A stretch of 7,377 nucleotides of DNA. It comes from a bacterium UBA6115. Its GTDB lineage: Bacteria > Bacillota_A > Clostridia > Christensenellales > Aristaeellaceae. A model generated the notes under the pieces. That model saw nothing but the letters and a program-made list of their open reading frames with translations, was not told where the DNA came from and did no database searches. A program made the position numbers and the translations under genes. Where the stretch lies: the NCBI GenBank assembly GCA_002428405.1, contig DIWD01000079.1, positions 1,609-8,985 on the forward strand, given 5' to 3'. Positions 1 through 5,829 of the stretch are shown here, piece by piece (positions within the stretch are counted from its first letter, which is position 1; every line of letters begins with the position of its first letter).

Positions 1-355
<355 letters not shown>

Positions 356-374
356 GCTGAACAAGCGCCCAATC

Positions 375-403
375 AGTATGCGGCGGAAGCGTATTTTTGT
401 CAA
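375..403 (-). promoter_or_regulatory. Sigma-A-type promoter for the oxidoreductase gene
   Basis: On the minus strand a perfect -35 TTGACA (398-403) is followed after exactly 17 bases by CATACT (375-380), which matches the TATAAT -10 consensus at four of six positions. Transcription should start near 368, giving a leader of about 60 nt. The arms AAGCGT (387-392) and ACGCTT (411-416) straddle the -35 element and may form an operator. Confidence 0.75.
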
Positions 404-452
404 GGATTCCACGCTTTTTTCAGATGCGCGATTTCCCTTGCTGCGGCTTGCT

Positions 453-485
453 TTTTGCGATTTCCGACGATAAATGGACGCAAAA
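453..485. repeat. Inverted repeat just downstream of the lipid kinase gene
   Basis: The arms TTTTGCG (453-459) and CGCAAAA (479-485) are perfect complements. An inner TCC/GGA pairing (463-465 with 476-478) extends the stem, with a three-base bulge on one side and a ten-base loop. It begins six bases past the kinase stop codon. Neither strand has a U-tract after the stem, so it is not a standard intrinsic terminator; it may be a 3' end stabiliser or chance. Confidence 0.25.
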
Positions 486-490
486 CACGC

Positions 491-1432
491 TCAGTTTGAT
501 GGATTTTCCTCCCCGCTGTCCCGGGGCAGGGGGTCCGGTAGGATAAAGCGAACGGCGCGGGGGATGATTTCAAGGTTGAAATCCTTCCCATGGATGATTT
601 CCCCATCAAGGCAGAGCACTGCTTCCTCTTTGGTCTGAATCCGGACCTGTTTTGCTCGGGTGTATCCCAGGTAAGGTTTAAAGGCAGGGCTGTCCAGATG
701 ACCGCCCTGTTTATAAATGCCGATGAGCTTGATCAGCGTTGCGCGGGAGAAAGGCCGTATCACGCATACGTCCATCAGCCCGTCGTCGTTCACAGCCTTC
801 GGCGCGCACAGGAAACCCCCTCCGATATAGCGCCCGGACGCGAAGGAGGCGGTGAGCAGCGGGCCCTGGTGGAGTACCTCGTTATCCGCGGTGATGGTGC
901 AATCCGTTTTCATGTGGCGCAGGACCGCGTTGGCCGTCCCGATGAGGTATGCGTTCTTGCCGCCTACCACGGGTTTCTGACGGAAACGCGACACGGTAGC
1001 GGCTGCGTGGGCTTCCAGGCCGATATTGACTACATTGATGGAGGCGCGTTCCCCGACCTTGATGATGTCAACCAGCACGCTGCCGGCGTTGATTTGCCGG
1101 CTTAAATCCAGGAATCGGCCTTCCCCGCCGAAGCACTTGATAAAATCGTTCCCGCTGCCGCAGGGCCATGCTGCGACCGCCGCGTGGGGAAACCCGGCCG
1201 CGCCCCCGGCCACCTCGCCAAGGGTGCCGTCCCCCCCGCAGGCATAAAAACGCAGGGGCTCCGTATGGCTTTGGCAGGTCTCGCGCACAAAGGCCGCCGC
1301 GTCGCCCATTCCGCTGGTGATATAGAGGGTGTAGGGAAGCGGCGACAGCTTTTTCAGCTCCGACTCAAGCCTGCGCTGCGCGCTGCGCGCTCCCGCGGCG
1401 GGATTGAGGACAAAGAAATGCTCAACATCCAT
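491..1432 (-). CDS. Diacylglycerol kinase / lipid kinase family protein (YegS/DgkB/BmrU type)
   Basis: This 313-residue soluble protein has the length and motifs of the bacterial lipid kinase family that transfers the ATP gamma-phosphate to diacylglycerol or a related lipid at the inner face of the membrane. The N-terminal nucleotide-binding domain has NPAAG at residues 10-14, the hallmark GGDGT at 66-70 and GSGNDF at 92-97. The C-terminal beta-sandwich domain has GGGF followed by APKAVNDDGLMDV, and LDGE near residue 279, a typical family acidic motif. An in-frame TGA 18 bases upstream makes the ATG at 1432 the first possible start; AGGAGGG (1442-1448) lies about ten bases before it. It follows the histone-like gene on the same strand after 95 bp, with no clear promoter or terminator between, so they may be cotranscribed. 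DgkB, which recycles diacylglycerol in Gram-positive bacteria, and the less specific YegS/BmrU group cannot be told apart here. Confidence 0.9.
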   Translation of the reverse strand: MDVEHFFVLNPAAGARSAQRRLESELKKLSPLPYTLYITSGMGDAAAFVRETCQSHTEPLRFYACGGDGTLGEVAGGAAGFPHAAVAAWPCGSGNDFIKCFGGEGRFLDLSRQINAGSVLVDIIKVGERASINVVNIGLEAHAAATVSRFRQKPVVGGKNAYLIGTANAVLRHMKTDCTITADNEVLHQGPLLTASFASGRYIGGGFLCAPKAVNDDGLMDVCVIRPFSRATLIKLIGIYKQGGHLDSPAFKPYLGYTRAKQVRIQTKEEAVLCLDGEIIHGKDFNLEIIPRAVRFILPDPLPRDSGEENPSN

Positions 1433-1527
1433 TTGGGAAAGCCCTCCTGATCATACTGCGCAAGCGTGCGTCCGCCCGGGCCGGCCTGCTGTTCCGGCAG
1501 GCTCTGAGCAGACAGAATGGGACGGCA

Positions 1528-1905
1528 TTATTTTCCGCCCAGGATGGACTTGAGCAGGTCTTCCGGATTCAGACCGGACTGCTTCAATCCGCTGATCAGG
1601 CCGTCCAGCAGGCTTTCTTCTTTTTTTGCCTGTGGATCCTGAACTCCGGTTTTTCGGGCCGAAGCCTTTTTCGCCGCGGTTTTCCTGGCCGGGGATTTTT
1701 TGGCCGCGCTCTTTTTGGCGGTTGGCTTCTTGGCCGGGGTCTTTGCGGCTTTGACTTTCGCGGCGCTCAGTTTGCGTTTTTCCGCTGTCAGCGCCTTCTT
1801 TTCTGCATTCAGCTTCTCAAGGCGTTCCTTGATTTTCTCAATGCTCCCGTTCACAGCGGTGATTTTTGCTTCCACCTGCCTGAGCGTCAGTTTCTTTTCA
1901 GTCAT
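1528..1905 (-). CDS. Small lysine-rich histone-H1-like protein with coiled coil and pentapeptide repeats
   Basis: This 125-residue, strongly basic protein has three parts. Residues 1-48 form a charged heptad-like helix (EKIKERLEKLNAEKKALTAE at 23-42), probably a coiled coil. Residues 56-85 are six exact five-residue units, TPAKK, PTAKK, SAAKK, SPARK, TAAKK and ASARK, like the C-terminal tail of eukaryotic H1 and bacterial H1-like proteins such as chlamydial Hc1/Hc2 and AlgP. Residues 98-122 form a short amphipathic segment (LLDGLISGLKQSGLNPEDLL). Such tails bind DNA or RNA without sequence specificity, so a nucleoid role is inferred. The ATG at 1905 is chosen because AAGGAGG lies eight bases upstream (1914-1920). 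Starting further upstream at 2010 would overlap the transporter gene and place residues upstream of the predicted promoter. The gene lies 70 bp after the transporter and 95 bp before the lipid kinase. The low-complexity tail makes orthology hard to judge. Confidence 0.82.
   Translation of the reverse strand: MTEKKLTLRQVEAKITAVNGSIEKIKERLEKLNAEKKALTAEKRKLSAAKVKAAKTPAKKPTAKKSAAKKSPARKTAAKKASARKTGVQDPQAKKEESLLDGLISGLKQSGLNPEDLLKSILGGK
1651..1740 (-). repeat. Six tandem 15-bp units encoding [STPA]xA[KR]K pentapeptides
   Basis: The minus strand holds six consecutive 15-bp units, each coding for a pentapeptide of the form small/Pro-x-Ala-Lys/Arg-Lys. The units diverge at DNA level (for example ACCCCGGCCAAGAAG and CCAACCGCCAAAAAG) but keep a central GCC/GCG Ala codon and purine-rich Lys codons. 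The preceding residues VKAAK may be a decayed seventh unit. Confidence 0.75.
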
Positions 1906-1913
1906 CTTCCCGG

Positions 1914-1920
1914 CCTCCTT
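1914..1920 (-). promoter_or_regulatory. Ribosome binding site that fixes the start of the histone-like gene
   Basis: AAGGAGG on the minus strand ends eight bases before the ATG at 1905. The longer in-frame starts at 1926 and 2010 have no comparable site. Confidence 0.8.
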
Positions 1921-1944
1921 ATTCATGCTGTTCCCTTTGTCCCC

Positions 1945-1972
1945 AGTATACGCCGAATTGATGCCCGCGCAA
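1945..1972 (-). promoter_or_regulatory. Possible promoter for the histone-like gene
   Basis: The minus strand has TTGCGC (1967-1972), then 16 bases, then TATACT (1945-1950). The -10 matches consensus at five of six positions; the -35 keeps only the TTG. The predicted start is near 1938, about 33 nt before the ATG. The -35 lies only four bases past the transporter stop codon, so read-through transcription from the transporter is also possible. Confidence 0.5.
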
Positions 1973-1975
1973 GGG

Positions 1976-3418
1976 TTAAACTTTTTTGAACGCCCATTTC
2001 CCGCTTTCAAATCTGAGGTAGAAGAGGATGAGCCGCAGTCCGATTTCCGACAGGCTGAGCAGCCAGGTCAATGCCAGGCCCAGATGGAACACATCAACTG
2101 ACAGCCAGGCCATCAGCGGCCGGAAAAACGATACGCACAGCGCCATCGCCCCGGCCACATACAGATTGTCGCCCGCGCCGCGCAGGGCACCTGAAAGCAC
2201 GACAGCGGACATCTGAAGCGGCTGCATCAGTGCCACGACCAGCATGGTTTCCGCCGCGAACAGGATGACCTGCGGCGCGTCCGGCGTGCCCGCGTTGATG
2301 AACAGCTGACTGAGGGGAAAGCGCATCATAGCGGTGAGCGCGCCCAGCAGAAGGGAGAACACCAGGGCGATGCGCTGGGTTACCTTGCCATACAGGAGGC
2401 TTAAGTCCCGCCGTCCCTTCCCCAGGTTCTGGCCCACCAGCGAGGTGGCCGCGACTGAAAGGCCGTCGGCGAAATTGAAGGTGAGCGCAAGAAACTGCAT
2501 GGCGATGTTGTGCGCCGCGAACATGGTCACGCCCAGGGAATACATGATGCGGGAATAGAAGAAAAAGCCGAAGCGGACGCTGGCCTGCTCCGCAATCGCA
2601 CTGCCGCCCACCCTGAAGATGGCCTGCATGGTTGGCTTGTCGATCCGCCAGCTGTCCCCGCGCGCGATGCGCAGGTAGCTGCCCTGGGTATGGATGACGG
2701 CCAATACAGACAGCACAAGGCCGGACACCATCCCGATCACGCTGGCAATCGCTGCGCCGCGCACCTCAAGCCGCGGCAGGCCCAGATGCCCGAAGATGAG
2801 CAGGTAATTGAAGAAGACATTGACGAGGTTGGAGACGATGTTGACTTTCATGGGGATACGTGTGTCGCCCACTCCGCGCAGCGCGGCGTTGATGCACATG
2901 CTCACGGCATTCACCGGCAGTGCCCAGATCATGATGGTAAAATAATCCACCGCGTCCTTGAGCACCGCCGCGTCATCGGGCGTCCGGTTATGCCCGCCCG
3001 CCAGGCGCATCAGCGGCTGTGCGAAGAGGATGGTGAGCGCCGCGACAGCAACGGACAGAACCAGTGAAAGCATGATGGCATTCCTGAGCGTCGTGTTGGC
3101 GGCATCGCGCCGCCCCTCGCCCTTGCGCCGGGCCACGATGGCCGTGACCCCGACATTCAGGGCAAAAAACAGCGCCAGCATGATCATGCGCGGCTGCCCC
3201 GGCAGGGATACCGCAGCCAGGGCGTTCTTGCCCAGCTGACCCACCATGATGGTGTCCGCGCTGCCGATCAAACTCATCAGCACCAGCTCCGCGATGGCGG
3301 GCATGGCGATGGACAGGACATCCTGATAGGCCTGGCGGCTGTCCGGTATCGCGCCCAGTCGCCTCTTTGTCCCCACCAGCGAGCCGGAGGCGAACAGGCG
3401 CTTCAGCATGCTGATCAA
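1976..3418 (-). CDS. MATE-family multidrug/metabolite efflux transporter
   Basis: The product, about 480 residues, is the usual MATE length (450-480), with roughly twelve hydrophobic segments in two homologous halves. MATE proteins are inner-membrane antiporters that export cationic drugs or metabolites using Na+ or H+ gradients. The first half has the family signature SADTIMVGQLGKNALAAVS near residues 53-71 and ALRGVGDTRIPMKV; the second half has SVAATSLVGQNLGKGR and a mirrored LRGAGDN. The start is uncertain. AGGAGG (3426-3431) is seven bases before a TTG at 3418, which I prefer. The TTG at 3424 is too close to it, and the first in-frame ATG (3409) is 16 bases away. All three give the same membrane core. 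A promoter at 3451-3479 fits. The gene is divergent from the EF-G-like gene and may read through into the histone-like gene, since no terminator is visible after the TAA. The substrate cannot be read from sequence. Confidence 0.92.
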   Translation of the reverse strand: MISMLKRLFASGSLVGTKRRLGAIPDSRQAYQDVLSIAMPAIAELVLMSLIGSADTIMVGQLGKNALAAVSLPGQPRMIMLALFFALNVGVTAIVARRKGEGRRDAANTTLRNAIMLSLVLSVAVAALTILFAQPLMRLAGGHNRTPDDAAVLKDAVDYFTIMIWALPVNAVSMCINAALRGVGDTRIPMKVNIVSNLVNVFFNYLLIFGHLGLPRLEVRGAAIASVIGMVSGLVLSVLAVIHTQGSYLRIARGDSWRIDKPTMQAIFRVGGSAIAEQASVRFGFFFYSRIMYSLGVTMFAAHNIAMQFLALTFNFADGLSVAATSLVGQNLGKGRRDLSLLYGKVTQRIALVFSLLLGALTAMMRFPLSQLFINAGTPDAPQVILFAAETMLVVALMQPLQMSAVVLSGALRGAGDNLYVAGAMALCVSFFRPLMAWLSVDVFHLGLALTWLLSLSEIGLRLILFYLRFESGKWAFKKV

Positions 3419-3425
3419 TCCCAAG

Positions 3426-3431
3426 CCTCCT
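3426..3431 (-). promoter_or_regulatory. Ribosome binding site suggesting a TTG start for the transporter
   Basis: AGGAGG on the minus strand lies one base from the TTG at 3424, seven from the TTG at 3418 and sixteen from the ATG at 3409. Only the TTG at 3418 has normal spacing. Confidence 0.55.
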
Positions 3432-3450
3432 CATTTCCGCAGTATGCGCC

Positions 3451-3479
3451 ATCTTATCAGAAAACTGCGGGAGGGGCAA
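3451..3479 (-). promoter_or_regulatory. Probable promoter for the MATE transporter gene
   Basis: The minus strand has TTGCCC (3474-3479), a 17-base spacer, and TAAGAT (3451-3456), each four of six to consensus. TGA directly precedes the -10, giving an extended TGn motif. The predicted start is near 3444, leaving a short leader before the AGGAGG. Confidence 0.5.
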
Positions 3480-3503
3480 TGAGAGCGTCCCCGCCGCTTT
3501 GGC

Positions 3504-3532
3504 TTGTATCATTTCCGTTCATATGGTAGAAT
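3504..3532 (+). promoter_or_regulatory. Probable promoter for the EF-G-like gene
   Basis: TTGTAT (3504-3509) and TAGAAT (3527-3532) are 17 bases apart. The -10 matches consensus at five of six positions, the -35 only in TTG. The predicted start is near 3539, about 50 nt before the ATG. It lies back to back with the transporter promoter, with 24 bp between the two -35 elements. Confidence 0.55.
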
Positions 3533-3580
3533 ATCATCCGTTGTAAGCATACAGCGCACGGGTGCAATTTGAATACAGGG

Positions 3581-3584
3581 GGAG
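3581..3584 (+). promoter_or_regulatory. Ribosome binding site that fixes the start of the EF-G-like gene
   Basis: GGAG, at the end of a GGGGGAG run, lies five bases before the ATG at 3590. It argues against the in-frame TTG at 3569, which lies upstream of this site. Confidence 0.7.
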
Positions 3585-3589
3585 AACAC

Positions 3590-5671
3590 ATGGCTGACTA
3601 TCAGACCAAAGACATCCGGAACATTGCCTTGATGGGGCATGGCGGCGAGGGGAAAACGACCCTGGTTGAGTCGATGCTCTTCGCCGCGGGCAACATTGAC
3701 CGCCAGGGCAGGGTGGAAGACGGCTCCACAACCACTGATTACGACCCGGAGGAGACCCGTCGAGGCATTTCCATCTCAGCGGCCGTGGCGCCTGTTGAAT
3801 GGAAGAACGTCAAGATCAACGTGATCGACGTACCGGGATATTTTGATTTTATCGGCGATTCCTCCGGTCCGATCCGCGTGGTCCGCACAGTGGGCATCGT
3901 CGTGTCCGCCGTTGGCGGGCTCACCGTGGGTGCCGACAAGGCCTGGAACGCAGCGGTGAAACAGGGAAACGGACGGGTGTTTATCGTCAACCAGATGGAC
4001 CGGGAGAACGCTGATTTTGACAAAGTGCTCCATGCCCTGCGCGAAAAGTATGGCAGCAGCGTGGTTCCCCTGCTTGTGCCGGTGGGCAGCGCCGCGGGCT
4101 TCAAGGGGGTTGTCAACCTTCTGGAGAACAAGGCATTCGAAGGCGCGGGCAAGGCGCTCAAAGAGGTTTCCGTCCCGGAGGAACTTGGCGGCCTGGTCAA
4201 GCAGTATATGGGCGAGATCACCGAAGCCGCGGCCGAGGCGGACGACGAACTGCTGGAGAAGTATTTTGAGGAAGGCGAACTGAGCCATCAGGAGGTCCTG
4301 GTCGGCTTCCGCAAGGGCCTTCAGGCAGGCAGGATCGTGCCTGTCATCAGCGTTTCAGCACTCAGCGGCGCTGGCATCGCCGCGCTGTTGGACATCCTGA
4401 AGGACTACATCAACTCCCCTGAGGGTACGCTGAGCGAGGGCATAAACCCGAAGACCGGCGAGCCTGTTGAGCGCAAATGCGATTCAAATGAACCTTTCTC
4501 CGCCTTTGTGTTCAAAACCATCGCCGACCCCTTTGTGGGCAAACTGTCCCTGATCCGGGTGATGTCCGGCTCCCTGACACCGGCCACGGCGCTCTATAAC
4601 GCAAACCAGGAAAAGACCGAAAAAACAAGCGGCCTGTTCATCATGCGCGGCAAGAAGCAGACAAGCGCCCAGTTGCTTAACGCAGGGGATATCGGCGCGC
4701 TGAGCAAGCTGAACTTCACCGCCACGGGGGATACCCTGTGCGACCAGAACGCGCCGGTCAAATATCCTGAGCTGATCTTCCCTGTTCCCTGCTTCACCAA
4801 AGCGATCTTCGCGGCCAAGCAGGGCGAGGAGGACAAGGTTTTCTCCGGCCTTTCCCGCCTGCAGGAGGAAGACCCATCCATCAGGACAGAAAAGAACACC
4901 GAGACGACCGAGACCCTGATTTCCGGGCAGGGCGATCTGCACCTGGACGTGGTGCGTTCCAAACTGCAGAACAAATTCGGCGCGGCAGCCCTGCTGGAGG
5001 ACCCCAAAGTGCCCTACCGCGAGACCATCCGAAAGACCGTCTCCACCCAGGGCCGCCACAAGAAACAATCCGGCGGGCACGGCCAGTTTGGCGACGTGTG
5101 GATCGAATTCTCCCCGCTGGGGGACACCAATGTTGACTTTGAGTTTGTCGACGCGGTGGTCGGAGGCGTCGTTCCGCGCAATTTCATCCCCTCGGTGGAA
5201 AAGGGCCTGCGGGAGAACATCCCCAGGGGCGTGCTGGCGGGGTATCCGATGGTAGGCCTGCGCGCGAAGCTGTACGACGGCTCCTATCATGCGGTTGACT
5301 CGTCTGAAATGGCCTTCAAGACAGCGGCCCGCATCGCCTATAAAAAAGGATGCCTGGATGCGAGCCCGGTGCTGCTGGAACCCATCATGCACGTGGAAGT
5401 ATTGGTGCCGGATGAGTACATGGGCGACATCATGGGCGACATCAACAAGCGCCGCGGACGCATCATGGGGATGAACCAGGCGGAAGGCCAGCAGCAGGTG
5501 ATCGCGGAAGTGCCGCAGTCAGAAATGTCCCGGTACGCCACCGATCTGCGCAGCATGACCCAGGCGCGCGGTACCTTTACCATGGCCTTTGAGCGTTATG
5601 AGGAAGTGCCCGGCGAAGTTTCCAAAAAGATCATCGAGAGCGCCAAGAAGGAAGAGGAAGAAGAGGACTGA
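3590..5671 (+). CDS. Elongation factor G-like translational GTPase (FusA2/EF-G-2 type)
   Basis: This 693-residue protein is full length for EF-G and has all five domains. The GTPase domain has the P-loop GHGGEGKT (16-23), RRGISIS (57-63) for switch I, DVPGYFDF (80-87) for G3 and NQMD (134-137) for G4. Domain IV begins near RKTVSTQGRHKKQSGGHGQF and has the MAFKTAARIAYKKG helix. Domain V has EPIMHVEVLVPDEYMGDIMG and the tail ends in a run of Glu and Asp. Canonical EF-G translocates tRNAs on the ribosome and has GHIDAGKT, DTPGHVDF and NKxD. The Gly-rich P-loop and Tyr84 in place of the catalytic His place this in the EF-G-2/FusA2 paralogue group, whose role is less clear. The Gln at 135 in place of the G4 Lys is a further departure. 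The main fusA, with rpsL, rpsG and tuf, should be elsewhere. The gene is monocistronic between its own promoter and a strong terminator. A Tet(M)-type protection protein is less likely. Confidence 0.92.
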   Translation: MADYQTKDIRNIALMGHGGEGKTTLVESMLFAAGNIDRQGRVEDGSTTTDYDPEETRRGISISAAVAPVEWKNVKINVIDVPGYFDFIGDSSGPIRVVRTVGIVVSAVGGLTVGADKAWNAAVKQGNGRVFIVNQMDRENADFDKVLHALREKYGSSVVPLLVPVGSAAGFKGVVNLLENKAFEGAGKALKEVSVPEELGGLVKQYMGEITEAAAEADDELLEKYFEEGELSHQEVLVGFRKGLQAGRIVPVISVSALSGAGIAALLDILKDYINSPEGTLSEGINPKTGEPVERKCDSNEPFSAFVFKTIADPFVGKLSLIRVMSGSLTPATALYNANQEKTEKTSGLFIMRGKKQTSAQLLNAGDIGALSKLNFTATGDTLCDQNAPVKYPELIFPVPCFTKAIFAAKQGEEDKVFSGLSRLQEEDPSIRTEKNTETTETLISGQGDLHLDVVRSKLQNKFGAAALLEDPKVPYRETIRKTVSTQGRHKKQSGGHGQFGDVWIEFSPLGDTNVDFEFVDAVVGGVVPRNFIPSVEKGLRENIPRGVLAGYPMVGLRAKLYDGSYHAVDSSEMAFKTAARIAYKKGCLDASPVLLEPIMHVEVLVPDEYMGDIMGDINKRRGRIMGMNQAEGQQQVIAEVPQSEMSRYATDLRSMTQARGTFTMAFERYEEVPGEVSKKIIESAKKEEEEED

Positions 5672-5689
5672 TCTCTTCCCCTTCATGCA

Positions 5690-5728
5690 AAAGGGACAGC
5701 GCCGCAACCGCGGCGCTGTCCTTTTTCC
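5690..5728 (+). terminator. Strong intrinsic terminator after the EF-G-like gene
   Basis: A perfect 12-bp G+C-rich stem pairs GGACAGCGCCGC (5694-5705) with GCGGCGCTGTCC (5710-5721) around an AACC loop and is followed by TTTTT (5722-5726). The A-run before the stem (5689-5692) can pair with the T-run and gives a weaker signal on the other strand. It starts 18 bases past the stop codon. Confidence 0.95.
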
Positions 5729-5743
5729 TATTGTTTCTGCCGG

Positions 5744-5772
5744 TTGACAGACATGCGGCGCCGCCGTAGTAT
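5744..5772 (+). promoter_or_regulatory. Near-consensus promoter for the URO-D-like gene, with palindromic spacer
   Basis: A perfect TTGACA (5744-5749), a 17-base spacer and TAGTAT (5767-5772, four of six) form a good sigma-A promoter. The spacer holds the perfect 10-bp palindrome GCGGCGCCGC (5755-5764), placed where a repressor or MerR-type activator could act. The predicted start is near 5779, about 50 nt before the ATG at 5830. Confidence 0.75.
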
Positions 5773-5814
5773 TTCATCTGGGTTATCACACGATTTGCAT
5801 GGCATCACTTGAAA

Positions 5815-5822
5815 AAGGAAGG
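5815..5822 (+). promoter_or_regulatory. Ribosome binding site that fixes the start of the URO-D-like gene
   Basis: AAGGAAGG lies seven bases before the ATG at 5830. An in-frame TTG at 5809 lies upstream of this site and is therefore unlikely to be the start. Confidence 0.7.
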
Positions 5823-5829
5823 CGTTGGA

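Noticed and set aside
590..1105. A 171-codon plus-strand open frame opposite the lipid kinase gene
   Set aside because: Fully antisense to a gene with clear kinase motifs; no recognisable motif of its own.
1453..1458. TATGAT -10-like hexamer upstream of the lipid kinase gene
   Set aside because: No -35 at proper spacing, and the predicted start would fall inside the ribosome binding site.
1484..1502. Perfect 6-bp hairpin (GCCTGC/GCAGGC, 7-base loop) between the histone-like and lipid kinase genes, considered as a terminator
   Set aside because: No U-tract follows on either strand; too short and too common in G+C-rich sequence to call.
1906..2010. Extension of the histone-like gene to an upstream start at 2010
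   Set aside because: It would overlap the transporter coding end, run across the predicted promoter, and lack a ribosome binding site, whereas the ATG at 1905 has AAGGAGG at ideal spacing.
2510..3067. A 185-codon plus-strand open frame opposite the MATE gene
   Set aside because: His/Asp/Arg-rich composition typical of an antisense shadow; no domain and no ribosome binding site of note.
3569..3589. TTG start for the EF-G-like gene adding seven residues
   Set aside because: The GGGGGAG ribosome binding site lies inside this extension and points to the ATG at 3590.
4484..5392. A 302-codon open frame on the minus strand inside the EF-G-like gene
   Set aside because: It lies wholly antisense to an intact, highly conserved gene, has no recognisable domain, and long antisense open frames are expected opposite G+C-rich coding sequence.
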